DNA from: Chitinophagaceae bacterium
GTDB taxonomy: Bacteria > Bacteroidota > Bacteroidia > Chitinophagales > Chitinophagaceae
DNA: 50,712 nt
Reading direction: 5' to 3'
Assembly (NCBI GenBank): GCA_947372105.1
Contig: CANBSH010000014.1
Coordinates: forward strand, 1 to 50,712
The notes under the pieces are model-generated. The model did not search any database. It saw nothing but the letters and a program-made list of their open reading frames with translations, and was not told where the DNA came from. The position numbers and the translations under genes were made by a program. Positions 1 to 7,947 of this stretch are shown piece by piece (position 1 is the stretch's first letter; every line of letters begins with the position of its first letter).

Positions 1-1184
1 GCGATGACACTTAAGAATTCAATCAATTTGGTATTGGTAATTAATCTTCGGCTGAAAATTAAGAAAATGATGAAAAATGTTACAATACCCACCGCGATGA
101 AAGTGTATTGAAGATTCTCTTCTATCTTTTGTTGCGTTTCTTGTTCGGCTAATTTTAATTCTTCTTGTCTTGTATTTTCTTCAAATGCTAAAAGTTGAGC
201 TTGTTGTGTATTTTTGGTATTGAATAAACTGTCTTTTGCAATTCTGAATATTTCAGAATATTTAAAGGCGCTATCTATATTTTTCTTGCTGTAAAGGTCT
301 AATAAAATTTTAGAAGGCTCTACGTTTAAGGTATAGAAGGCAGTGTTTCTTACCGCTGCTATTGCCTTATTTGCATAAAATATCGCCGAATCTGATTGGT
401 TTGAACTTTTATAAAAAGTCGCCATAGCGGTATACGCGTTACTAGCTAATTTAGGTGACTTAATTCTGCTTGCCTCTGCTAAGGCCATATTCCAATAACT
501 CAAAGCTAAGGCCGGGTTCTTCATAGCAGAATGTATGCTACCAAATTGCAAATAGATAAGCCCATTCCAATAGGTGATATTCGCTTTGATACCTAATTCG
601 TAAGCTTTTTGTGTATACATCAATGCAGAATCTACTTTGTTTTTGTATAAATAAAGCATACCCATATCATTGTAGCTACAAACTGTAATAATATCAGTTT
701 CATATTTAGTGGATGCATTAATAGATAGCATATTTTGTTCTATCGCTTTATTAAGATCACCCATTAGCATATATGATAAAGCGTACATTGCTTTTCCAAA
801 AGTAATGAGTCTAACATCTTTGGATTTTTCAGCTACTTGACTTGCTAAAACCCCATGCTCAAAGCATTTTACAGGATTGCCAAAAGCCAAGTAATCATAG
901 GATAAACAAGCATGTCCTAAAAGTTGACAAACTAAGTCGTTATTTTTTTGACCATATAATAAAATCTTCTCTGAATTGTGCATGTCTTCCACCGGGTTGG
1001 TTTCGGAAATAGTCAGACCGCTCAATGCTAAATAATATCTGGCGCTGTCATTTTTTTCAGCTGCAATTTTTACAAGTAAGGAATCAATGTTGGGTGGAGG
1101 TTGAGAAAAATCAACTTTAGCGCTTTGCGCGTTGGCAATAGTTAATGCGAAATATGTCGAAATAAAAAGTACAAATTTTTTCAT
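1..1184 (-). CDS. TPR-repeat membrane protein, N-terminal part (runs off the left edge)
   Basis: An open frame starts at ATG 1184 and continues unbroken to the window edge, about 394 codons. The N-terminus MKKFVLFISTYFALTIANAQ is a signal peptide. Residues about 40-320 are helical repeats of tetratricopeptide type (units such as DSALMYTQKAYELGIKA and SDSAIFYANKAIAAV). A glutamate- and glutamine-rich coiled-coil stretch (residues about 335-358) follows, then a hydrophobic segment (FIAVGIVTFFIIFLIF). This order is typical of Bacteroidota TPR proteins that end in a membrane module or a sensor kinase or DNA-binding domain. The C-terminus lies outside the window, so its output function cannot be told. 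Confidence 0.8.
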   Translation of the reverse strand, partial: MKKFVLFISTYFALTIANAQSAKVDFSQPPPNIDSLLVKIAAEKNDSARYYLALSGLTISETNPVEDMHNSEKILLYGQKNNDLVCQLLGHACLSYDYLAFGNPVKCFEHGVLASQVAEKSKDVRLITFGKAMYALSYMLMGDLNKAIEQNMLSINASTKYETDIITVCSYNDMGMLYLYKNKVDSALMYTQKAYELGIKANITYWNGLIYLQFGSIHSAMKNPALALSYWNMALAEASRIKSPKLASNAYTAMATFYKSSNQSDSAIFYANKAIAAVRNTAFYTLNVEPSKILLDLYSKKNIDSAFKYSEIFRIAKDSLFNTKNTQQAQLLAFEENTRQEELKLAEQETQQKIEENLQYTFIAVGIVTFFIIFLIFSRRLITNTKLIEFLSVI

Positions 1185-1235
1185 ATAGGGTTTAAATATT
1201 ACATGAATTTATAAAAAAATTCGAAAAAAGCCTAA

Positions 1236-1766
1236 TTATTGGACTTTCTTGAACACGACTCTTTGTAGGTTTAGGACACTGTAATTATTAACTTCTTTCA
1301 TCCCTTCTAATTTCTTACCCGAAGTCACTTCAAAAATTAGATAATTACCCTGTAATTCATAACTCGAGGTTAACATAACATTATGAGTTTCAAAAATGGA
1401 GTATAGTTTGTTGATAAAATTATAATCCATTAATTCAATGCCGTCATTTTCGTCGGTTGCATAAGTTTGGGTTGCAGTATCTTTTAAGATCAGCTTGTAA
1501 TCCTTAACAGCGGGCATTGTTTTAGAAAGGTAGGTTGTTTTCCAGGTCCAAGTGTTTGGAGTAGATGTTTTTTCAACCACTAGTTCCACTGGAACGCTAT
1601 CTTTTAATTGACCCTTTCCATACATATACATAATTCCTTGCCACTTGCCAAGACATTTATCTGCAAAAAGTGTTTGTGCTTTTGTGGGGGTGTAAATGTT
1701 GGTTAAAAAGCTTATCAAAAAAAAGAGAATGAGCCTATGTATGCGAGAATTTTTTTGATGAAACAT
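1236..1766 (-). CDS. Small secreted protein of unknown function
   Basis: A 176-residue protein starting at ATG 1766. A basic N-terminus and hydrophobic core (LILFFLISFLTNIY) ending near TKAQ suggest a signal peptide of about 30 residues, so the mature part is probably periplasmic or surface-exposed. The mature part is mostly predicted beta strand and begins with a KCLGKWQG segment like those that open lipocalin-type barrels. I do not recognise a specific family. It lies 51 bp upstream of the TPR gene start on the same strand and could share its transcript. Confidence 0.65.
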   Translation of the reverse strand: MFHQKNSRIHRLILFFLISFLTNIYTPTKAQTLFADKCLGKWQGIMYMYGKGQLKDSVPVELVVEKTSTPNTWTWKTTYLSKTMPAVKDYKLILKDTATQTYATDENDGIELMDYNFINKLYSIFETHNVMLTSSYELQGNYLIFEVTSGKKLEGMKEVNNYSVLNLQRVVFKKVQ

Positions 1767-1885
1767 AAGGTTTTTTTAGAGTATGAATATAATTAAAAAT
1801 TAAATTCATATTTTAAAATTGTCAACCCAAATAGCTGCAACAAAGAAAGGGGTTTATAATAGGGGTAGTAAACTTTTTATATGTA

Positions 1886-2488
1886 TTACTCTTTCCATTC
1901 AATGGGGATAGAGATTTCGTTTTTACGACCAATAAAATCATATGGCGCATTATAGCCTAAGAAATTAAAGCCGCCTATTATTTTAATATTCTTTTTTTGA
2001 AGTAAGTCAACTAGCTTATTAGTATAATCATTAATCTTTTCATCATTTGCATATCCTCCGAATGCAATTACCGCAGCATATACTTCTTCGGATTGTTTAA
2101 TTTCTACAGTAGCATCCTTTGGTTTAGGTAAAGTTGCCATGTCATATTTCTCTGGCATTACAAAACTCATAGCCGACCCTTTTTCGCTCATCTCCATTCT
2201 CACGGGTGCGGTCATGGCAATACTTTTATTTTGGTCGTTACCGCCAAAAATATAACCTGCTAACTTTCTAAATCCACTGCTTGCTATTTGTTTATAGTTA
2301 GTTCCATTAGAACGAATAGTTGCAAAGGTTGCTTTAGGGTAAAATCGGATTTCAAAGCCATCCTCCTTTTTAACCACTCTGTACTTTTGGGTCTCAATGC
2401 TTGACACTGAAAATTTTTTAAATGATTGAAATACAATAAAAATAATGGCTAAAGCCAAGAATAGGTAAAACATTTTCATACTATTCAT
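1886..2488 (-). CDS. SOUL family heme-binding protein
   Basis: A 200-residue protein. After an N-terminal membrane anchor (residues about 6-22, FYLFLALAIIFIVFQSF) comes a SOUL domain, opening with KYRVVKKEDGFEIRFYPKA and containing the family's MTAPVRME block and a C-terminal LGYNAPYDFIGRKNEI block. SOUL proteins bind heme or related tetrapyrroles in some members, but the function of bacterial members is mostly unknown. The anchor suggests that the domain sits on one face of the inner membrane. The ATG at 2488 is the first possible start. Family assignment is firm; ligand binding is inferred. Confidence 0.85.
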   Translation of the reverse strand: MNSMKMFYLFLALAIIFIVFQSFKKFSVSSIETQKYRVVKKEDGFEIRFYPKATFATIRSNGTNYKQIASSGFRKLAGYIFGGNDQNKSIAMTAPVRMEMSEKGSAMSFVMPEKYDMATLPKPKDATVEIKQSEEVYAAVIAFGGYANDEKINDYTNKLVDLLQKKNIKIIGGFNFLGYNAPYDFIGRKNEISIPIEWKE

Positions 2489-2552
2489 AACAAGTTAGCT
2501 ATAAAAATGTTTAATATTTATAAATGAATGTCAACAAAAGCGGACCTGTTTA

Positions 2553-2731
2553 TGGGATTGTCGTTCTCGCTTTGCTCGAACGACTTCCCTAAATGGCGTC
2601 CTTATCCAAAGCTTTTCAACGAAACGCTTCGCGTTTCGTTGGCTTTTTTTACGCTCATCCACTCAATCAAGCAAGCTTGTTTCGCGGCCTCGCATAAAAA
2701 AAGCTCCGACTTGCGTCGAAGCTTTGTGGCC
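2553..2731. repeat. tRNA-trailing hairpin unit, distal copy A (179 bp)
   Basis: This is the first of two tandem 179-bp units; copy B begins at 2732. They are nearly identical except inside the first hairpin. Copy A holds hairpin 1 (2560-2584, stem GTCGTTC/GAACGAC), hairpin 2 (2617-2641, an 11-bp stem closed by TTC and followed by seven T on the plus strand) and hairpin 3 (2700-2725, an 11-bp stem that reads as a terminator on the minus strand). It ends in GTGGCCTGGG, which resembles the GTGAACTGGC that carries the 3' end of the tRNA-Lys gene. Open frames across it are low-complexity artefacts. Confidence 0.85.
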
Positions 2732-2910
2732 TGGGATTGTCGGCTTCACTTCGTTGCGCCGACCTCCCTAAATGGCGTCCTTACTCAAAGCTTTTCAACG
2801 AACCGCTTCGCGTTTCGTTGGCTTTTTTTACGCTCATCCACTCAATCAAGCAAGCTTGTTTCGCGTCCTCGCATAAAAAAAGCTCCGACTTGCGTCGAAG
2901 CTTTGTGAAC
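2732..2910. repeat. tRNA-trailing hairpin unit, proximal copy B (179 bp)
   Basis: This second copy directly abuts and slightly overlaps the 3' end of tRNA-Lys. Hairpin 1 (2739-2763) pairs GTCGGC with GCCGAC, so it keeps its stem although the bases differ from copy A. Hairpin 2 (2796-2820) carries one mismatch (AACC for AAAC). Hairpin 3 (2879-2904) is identical and acts as the tRNA terminator. Together with copy A it fills the gap of about 420 bp between the SOUL gene and the tRNA; I see no protein gene there. Confidence 0.85.
2875..2904 (-). terminator. Intrinsic terminator of tRNA-Lys
   Basis: Read on the minus strand, AAAGCTTCGAC pairs with GTCGGAGCTTT around a GCAA tetraloop (11 bp, one G-U pair), followed by seven T. 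It starts one base after the tRNA 3' end. The same structure recurs in copy A at 2696-2725. Confidence 0.85.
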
Positions 2911-2978
2911 TGGCTGGGACTCGAACCCAGGGCCCATACATTAAAAGTGTATTGCTCTACCAACTGAGCTACCAATTC
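2906..2978 (-). tRNA. tRNA-Lys (anticodon UUU)
   Basis: A 73-nt cloverleaf. The acceptor stem GAATTGG/CCAGTTC pairs over 7 bp with one G-U, and the discriminator base is A. The D-arm contains AGCTCAGTTGGTAGAGC. The anticodon stem ATACA/TGTAT holds loop CTTTTAA, so the anticodon is TTT. The T-arm CTGGG-TTCGAGT-CCCAG is perfect. The 3' CCA is not encoded. A promoter lies just upstream and a terminator just downstream, so the gene is transcribed alone. Confidence 0.97.
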
Positions 2979-3001
2979 TAACCGCCCTTTTTAGAGGAGT
3001 G

Positions 3002-3032
3002 CAAAAATAAGCATTATTAAAATCTATCCAAA
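3002..3032 (-). promoter_or_regulatory. Promoter of tRNA-Lys
   Basis: On the minus strand TTTG (3032-3029) is separated by 19 bp from TATTTTTG (3009-3002). This matches the Bacteroidota primary sigma factor consensus (TTTG, about 19-21 bp, TAnnTTTG). Transcription would begin near 2996, about 18 nt before the mature tRNA. Confidence 0.75.
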
Positions 3033-3073
3033 TAAAAGGTAACATTTATTTTCCCCATCAAAAACCTGCATAA

Positions 3074-3104
3074 TTGATTCATCTTCAAATAAGAAGTACA
3101 TTTG
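3074..3104 (+). promoter_or_regulatory. Promoter of the SDR gene
   Basis: TTG (3074-3076), a 20-bp spacer and TACATTTG (3097-3104) match the Bacteroidota promoter pattern. Transcription would begin near 3111, leaving a leader of about 9 nt before ATG 3120. This argues against the upstream in-frame TTG at 3102 being the start. Confidence 0.6.
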
Positions 3105-3119
3105 TACAAACACAATCTG

Positions 3120-3926
3120 ATGGCCCATTTTAACAACAAAATTGTGGTAATTACAGGCGGTTCTGATGGCATTGGGAAAGCCTTGGTAGCACAGTTTTTA
3201 ACATTAGGCGCTAAAGTAGCTACCTGCGCACGTACTTCTTCTAAATTAGAGGTGATCGTAAATGAATTTAATACTCCTCAATTAATGGTATTTACTGCTA
3301 ATGTGAGTCAACAAGAGGAGTGTGATGCCTTTATTAAGGCGGTTGTGGTTGAGTGGGGAACCATTGATATTCTAATTAATAATGCTGGAATTTCAATGCG
3401 CGCCTTGGTGAGTGAAGTGTCGGTATCTACACTAAAAAATGTGATGGATATTAACTTTTGGGGAACGGTGTATTGCACCATGGCAGCTTTACCTTTTATT
3501 CAACAAAACAATGGGGTTGTTGTAGGTGTATCCAGTATTGCGGGTTACCGTGGACTCCCGGGTCGAAGTGGATACTCTGCCTCTAAATATGCATTAAACG
3601 GTTGGCTGGAATCTTTAAAGACGGAGTTGTATGGATCAGGCACTCATGTGATGTGGGTTTGTCCTGGTTTTACAAGTTCTAATATTCGTAATGCAGCTTT
3701 AAATAAAAATGGGGAACAACAGGGCGAGTCGCCTATGGATGAAGGAGTTATGATGAGTTCGGAAGAATGTGCCACGCACATTATTGATGCGATTGAAAAA
3801 CGAAAAAGAACATTAGTATTAACTTTTACAGGCAAGCGAACCGTTTTCATGAACAAGTATTTTCCAGCATGGGCTGATAAGTTAGTGCATCAATTCTTTT
3901 TTAAAGAAGGCAAGTTAATAAAGTAA
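3120..3926 (+). CDS. SDR family NAD(P)-dependent oxidoreductase
   Basis: A 268-residue classical short-chain dehydrogenase/reductase. The dinucleotide-binding motif TGGSDGIG is at residues 12-19, NNAG at 87-90, the catalytic serine in the GVSSI segment near 138-139, and YxxxK as Tyr152/Lys156. The cofactor preference cannot be fixed from sequence. The C-terminal tail (KRTLVLTFTGKRTVFMNKYFPAWADKLV) resembles DHRS7-like SDRs, which reduce lipid or steroid-like carbonyls, but the substrate is unknown. ATG 3120 is chosen over TTG 3102 because the promoter -7 box overlaps that TTG. The DUF62 gene follows after 47 bp. Confidence 0.9.
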   Translation: MAHFNNKIVVITGGSDGIGKALVAQFLTLGAKVATCARTSSKLEVIVNEFNTPQLMVFTANVSQQEECDAFIKAVVVEWGTIDILINNAGISMRALVSEVSVSTLKNVMDINFWGTVYCTMAALPFIQQNNGVVVGVSSIAGYRGLPGRSGYSASKYALNGWLESLKTELYGSGTHVMWVCPGFTSSNIRNAALNKNGEQQGESPMDEGVMMSSEECATHIIDAIEKRKRTLVLTFTGKRTVFMNKYFPAWADKLVHQFFFKEGKLIK

Positions 3927-3973
3927 TCACCCCATTGAATACTATTTAAGCTTAAAATTCGTTCCATTAAGAT

Positions 3974-4795
3974 ATGCCTGTTATTACTTTAACATCAGAT
4001 ATTGGCCAAGAGGATTTTATTATTGGTGCAGTGAAGGGACAAATTTTGTCCACGATACCAACTGCAACGGTAGCTGATATCACGCATTATTTATCTTCCA
4101 AAAATTATCAACAAGGCGCTTATATTTTTAATAATGCAGCCAAGCATTTTCCTAAAGGAACAGTGCATTTGGTGATGGTGAATTTTTTTCAATTCCCTCA
4201 GGAGCATGTTTTATTTGCACATTATAATGGACATTTTTTTGTGACACCAGATAATGGGTTTTTAACCATGATGTTAGGTGTGAAGCCATTGGAAATTGTA
4301 AAAATTAATTGTAAGGGAGCGCATACTTTTATTCAAATCACCGAAAAAATAGTAGAATCCTTAGCCTACTTTATCGCTTCTGGAAATATGGCAGAAGCGG
4401 GGGAACCATTCACAGACATTCAGGAAATTTATCCAATGCAACCCACATTAGGGCCCAATTGGATGGAGGGCCAAATTCTTTTTATTGATCAATTTGAGAA
4501 TGTGGTGGTGAATATTCGTAAGGAAGAATTTGATTTACATGCCAAGGGAAGACCCTTCAAAATTGTGTTTACACGCAATGAAACCATCGAAGTTTTAAGC
4601 AAGCATTATGGCGAAGTTCCGGTGGCCGATAAGTTGGCTTGGTTCAATTCGGCAGGGTATTTGGAAATTGCAGTTAGAGGGGGTAATATGGCTGGTTTAT
4701 TTGGATTGAGTAAATACGATGAAAATCAGCACAATAAGCAGCGTCCGAACGATAATAAATGGTTTTTCCAGATGGTTCGAGTTTTCTTTGAATAG
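3974..4795 (+). CDS. DUF62 / SAM hydroxide adenosyltransferase family protein, atypical
   Basis: A 273-residue protein of the family that includes SAM hydrolases, chlorinase and fluorinase. The N-terminal TSDIGQEDFIIGAVKG, the VADITHYL block, the PDNG segment (residues about 93-96) and the C-terminal IDQFENVVVNI and NSAGYLEIAV blocks all fit. The usual VDPGVG-x-R segment that supplies the Asp and Arg of the Asp-Arg-His triad is replaced by MVNFFQFPQEHV, and the usual FHGRD block by AHTFIQI. Bacteroidota members often lack DPGVG, from memory; here the Asp also appears to be lost. The fold is firm, but catalytic activity on SAM is doubtful. Confidence 0.8.
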   Translation: MPVITLTSDIGQEDFIIGAVKGQILSTIPTATVADITHYLSSKNYQQGAYIFNNAAKHFPKGTVHLVMVNFFQFPQEHVLFAHYNGHFFVTPDNGFLTMMLGVKPLEIVKINCKGAHTFIQITEKIVESLAYFIASGNMAEAGEPFTDIQEIYPMQPTLGPNWMEGQILFIDQFENVVVNIRKEEFDLHAKGRPFKIVFTRNETIEVLSKHYGEVPVADKLAWFNSAGYLEIAVRGGNMAGLFGLSKYDENQHNKQRPNDNKWFFQMVRVFFE

Positions 4796-4820
4796 TTTTT
4801 TCCATTTGCTATTTTGGGGG

Positions 4821-4828
4821 TATTTTTG
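4821..4828 (+). promoter_or_regulatory. Candidate -7 box upstream of lpdA
   Basis: TATTTTTG matches TAnnTTTG and lies 33 bp before the lpdA ATG. No good TTTG is present at the -33 spacing, so the call rests on the -7 box alone. Confidence 0.4.
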
Positions 4829-4861
4829 CACCCTCATTAAATTACTAAAATAAGTTATACA

Positions 4862-6271
4862 ATGGCATACGACGTTATCGTTATTGGAAGTGGTCCTGGT
4901 GGTTATCCAGCTGCCATTCGTGCTTCACAATTAGGCTTAAAAGTAGCTATCGTGGAAAAGGAAAGTTTAGGTGGCGTTTGTTTAAACTGGGGTTGTATTC
5001 CAACAAAAGCTTTATTAAAAAGTGCGCAAGTATACGAATACTTAAAACATAGTGCCGATTATGGTATCACTGCAACAGGAGTGAACCACGATTTTGGTGC
5101 GGTGATTAAGCGTAGCCGTGGGGTAGCTGAAAAAATGAGTAAAGGGGTTCAGTTTTTAATGAAGAAAAATAAGATTGACGTGATCATGGGATATGGTAAA
5201 GTACAATCTAAAGGAAAAGTAGAAGTAAAAGCGGCAGATGGTACTGTTCAAATTGTGGAAACAAAATATATCATTATTGCAACAGGGGGACGTAGTCGTG
5301 AATTACCTAATTTAAAACAAGACGGAAAAAAAGTAATAGGATATCGCGAAGCAATGGTGCTTCCTACGCAACCAAAGAGTATGATCATTGTGGGAAGTGG
5401 TGCGATAGGTGTTGAGTTTGCTTATGTATACAATAGCATGGGAACCAAAGTAACCATTGTTGAATTCTTACCAAAGATTGTTCCTGTAGAAGATGATGAT
5501 ATTTCAAGAGAATTAGAAAAGCAATATAAAAAGCAAGGTATTGAAATTATGACCAATGCTTCCGTTGAATCAATAGACACAACAGGGGCTGGTGTAAAAG
5601 CAACTGTAAAAAAACAAGATGGATCAACTATCGTTCTTGAAGCAGATATTGTTTTAAGTGCAGTGGGTGTAGTAGCAAATCTTGAAAATATTGGATTAGA
5701 ACAAAACGGAATTAAAACCGACAAAGGCCGTATTATCGTTGATAAATTTCAACAATCAAGCGTGGCAAGTATTTATGCGATTGGGGATTGCTCTCCAGGT
5801 CAAGCATTGGCGCACGTGGCTGCAAAAGAAGGTATTAATGCAGCAGAGCATATTGCTTATCAAGAAAAAAAGCATGCACATATTCCTGAAGGCATTGATT
5901 ACAATAATATTCCAGGATGTACTTATTGTACACCCGAGATTGCAAGTGTAGGCTATACCGAAAAAGCAGCAAAAGAAGCAGGCTACGAAGTGAAAGTGGG
6001 TAAGTTCCCATTTATGGCAAGTGGTAAAGCAAGTGCAGCTGGCGCAACAGAAGGTTTTGTAAAAGTGATTTTTGATGCGAAATATGGTGAGTTTTTAGGA
6101 TGTCATATGATTGGAACCAATGTTACAGAGATGATTGCAGAAGCAGTTGTTGCACGTAAATTAGAAACCACTTCACATGAATTATTAAATGCGATCCATC
6201 CACATCCAACTATGAGCGAAGGATTAAAAGAAGCAGTAGCAGCTGCTTATGGCGAAGCAATTGATATCTAA
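4862..6271 (+). CDS. lpdA: Dihydrolipoyl dehydrogenase (E3)
   Basis: A 469-residue flavoprotein disulfide reductase. It reoxidises dihydrolipoamide of 2-oxo acid dehydrogenase complexes and the glycine cleavage system, passing electrons through FAD to NAD+. The FAD motif GSGPGG is at 9-14, the redox-active disulfide Cys40/Cys45 in GGVCLNWGCIPTK, the NAD-binding GSGAIG in the middle, the second FAD motif YAIGDC, and the catalytic His-Glu in the C-terminal HPHPTMSE. The length is normal. A strong terminator follows, so it is probably a single-gene transcript. E1 and E2 partners are not in the window. Confidence 0.96.
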   Translation: MAYDVIVIGSGPGGYPAAIRASQLGLKVAIVEKESLGGVCLNWGCIPTKALLKSAQVYEYLKHSADYGITATGVNHDFGAVIKRSRGVAEKMSKGVQFLMKKNKIDVIMGYGKVQSKGKVEVKAADGTVQIVETKYIIIATGGRSRELPNLKQDGKKVIGYREAMVLPTQPKSMIIVGSGAIGVEFAYVYNSMGTKVTIVEFLPKIVPVEDDDISRELEKQYKKQGIEIMTNASVESIDTTGAGVKATVKKQDGSTIVLEADIVLSAVGVVANLENIGLEQNGIKTDKGRIIVDKFQQSSVASIYAIGDCSPGQALAHVAAKEGINAAEHIAYQEKKHAHIPEGIDYNNIPGCTYCTPEIASVGYTEKAAKEAGYEVKVGKFPFMASGKASAAGATEGFVKVIFDAKYGEFLGCHMIGTNVTEMIAEAVVARKLETTSHELLNAIHPHPTMSEGLKEAVAAAYGEAIDI

Positions 6272-6290
6272 CTAGCGGAAGAATATACCC

Positions 6291-6332
6291 AATGGCTCGT
6301 GGTTCAAATTTTTTTGAATGCGAGCCATTTTT
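6291..6332 (+). terminator. Intrinsic terminator after lpdA
   Basis: AATGGCTCG (6291-6299) pairs perfectly with CGAGCCATT (6321-6329), with an inner TTCAAA/TTTGAA-type pairing, and ends in a run of five T. It separates lpdA from prfC. Confidence 0.8.
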
Positions 6333-6343
6333 AATGAAGCAAC

Positions 6344-7930
6344 ATGAAGTACGAGAAAGAAATAAATAGAAGAAAAACCTTTGCGATTATATCGCATCCG
6401 GATGCGGGTAAAACCACATTAACGGAAAAATTATTATTGTTTGGAGGTGCGATTCAAACAGCAGGAGCTGTAAAAAGTAATAAAATTAAAAAACATGCGA
6501 CAAGTGATTTCATGGAGATTGAACGCCAAAGAGGGATCTCGGTGGCCACTTCGGTCATGTCTTTTGAATATAAAAACACTTTAATTAATTTATTAGATAC
6601 ACCAGGACACAAGGATTTTGCGGAAGATACTTATCGAACACTCACGGCAGTGGATAGCGTTATATTAGTGATTGATAGTGTGAATGGGGTGGAGCCACAA
6701 ACGCGTCGCTTAATGGAAGTGTGTAGTATGCGTGCCACACCTGTGATTGTTTTTATTAATAAAATGGATCGTGATGGTAAAAACAGGTTTGATTTATTAG
6801 AAGAAATTGAAGCAGAATTAAAAATTTCATTGCATCCCATGACCTGGCCCATCAATAGTGGTAAGGAATTTAAAGGGGTGTACAATTTGCATGATAAAAA
6901 TTTAAGATTGTTTGCAGCAAGTACCAAAGCGGAAGAGGAAGATATTGTTGCCATTGAGGATTTAAGTAGTCCTGTATTAGATGAAAAAGTAGGTGATAGA
7001 GATGCGGCATTATTAAGAGAAGATGTAGAATTAATAGATGGTGTGTATGGAGCCTTGAATCCTGCAGATTATTTAGAAGGAAAAATAGCGCCTGTATTTT
7101 TTGGAAGTGCGGTGAATAATTTTGGAGTGAAGGAAATGTTAGATACGTTTATCCAAATTGCACCGGTCCCACGTGATCGTGAAACGAATATGAGAACCGT
7201 GCAGGCTGGAGAAGATAAGTATAGCGGATTTATTTTTAAAATACATGCCAATTTGGATCCTAAGCATCGTGATCGTATTGCTTTTATGAGAGTATGTAGT
7301 GGAAAGTTTGAGCGTAATAAATATTATAAGCATGTTCGTTTAGATAAAGACGTTCGTTTTACCAATCCCTATACTTTTTTAGCTCGGAGTAAGGATATTA
7401 TTGATGATGCCTATCCTGGCGATGTAGTGGGTTTATTTGATACAGGTAATTTTAAAATAGGAGACACTTTAACCGAAGGAGAAAAATTTTATTTCACAGG
7501 TATTCCTACTTTCTCTCCTGAAATATTCAAAGAGTTAGTGAATAAGGATCCTATGAAAACAAAACAATTGGAAAAAGGGATTACCCAATTGACCGATGAA
7601 GGGGTAGCACAATTATTTACTCAGTTTGGAGGCAATAAAAAAATTATTGGTTGTGTGGGTGATTTGCAATTTGAAGTAATACAATATCGTTTATTGCAGG
7701 AGTATGGAGCAGCTTGTGAGTTTAGAACACTTCCATTTTACAAAGCTTGTTGGTTAACCTCTAAAGATCAAAATAAACTCAATGATTTTTTAAGGTATAA
7801 GCAACAAAATGCAGCCATGGATAAAGATGAGTCACCTGTGTACTTAGCACAAAGTGAATGGTTTTTAAATACTGAAATCACCAATAATCCCGACATTCAA
7901 TTTCATTTTACCAATGAGGTGAATAAATAA
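6344..7930 (+). CDS. prfC: Peptide chain release factor 3
   Basis: A 528-residue translational GTPase. RF3 removes RF1 or RF2 from the ribosome after peptide release, using GTP. The P-loop SHPDAGKTT is at 17-25, the switch I region ends with [11 protein letters not shown]3 DTPGH is at 85-89 and G4 NKMD at 139-142. The EF-Tu-like domain II and the RF3-specific C-terminal domain ([31 protein letters not shown]) follow. The start is ATG 6344, 12 bp after the lpdA terminator. rimO begins only 17 bp after its stop, which suggests one transcript for two ribosome-related proteins. Confidence 0.96.
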   Translation: MKYEKEINRRKTFAIISHPDAGKTTLTEKLLLFGGAIQTAGAVKSNKIKKHATSDFMEIERQRGISVATSVMSFEYKNTLINLLDTPGHKDFAEDTYRTLTAVDSVILVIDSVNGVEPQTRRLMEVCSMRATPVIVFINKMDRDGKNRFDLLEEIEAELKISLHPMTWPINSGKEFKGVYNLHDKNLRLFAASTKAEEEDIVAIEDLSSPVLDEKVGDRDAALLREDVELIDGVYGALNPADYLEGKIAPVFFGSAVNNFGVKEMLDTFIQIAPVPRDRETNMRTVQAGEDKYSGFIFKIHANLDPKHRDRIAFMRVCSGKFERNKYYKHVRLDKDVRFTNPYTFLARSKDIIDDAYPGDVVGLFDTGNFKIGDTLTEGEKFYFTGIPTFSPEIFKELVNKDPMKTKQLEKGITQLTDEGVAQLFTQFGGNKKIIGCVGDLQFEVIQYRLLQEYGAACEFRTLPFYKACWLTSKDQNKLNDFLRYKQQNAAMDKDESPVYLAQSEWFLNTEITNNPDIQFHFTNEVNK

Positions 7931-7947
7931 AATTGATATAATTTATT

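Noticed and set aside
2553-2910. A CRISPR array or integrative-element attachment site next to tRNA-Lys
   Set aside because: There are only two long units without spacers, no cas genes, and no integrase or second attachment copy in the window.
2528-2975. Three overlapping open frames across the tRNA-Lys region
   Set aside because: They run through the hairpin repeats and the antisense or sense strand of the tRNA. Their residues (for example repeated LRRS-type and FTLIHSIKQ-type strings) only reflect the DNA repeat.
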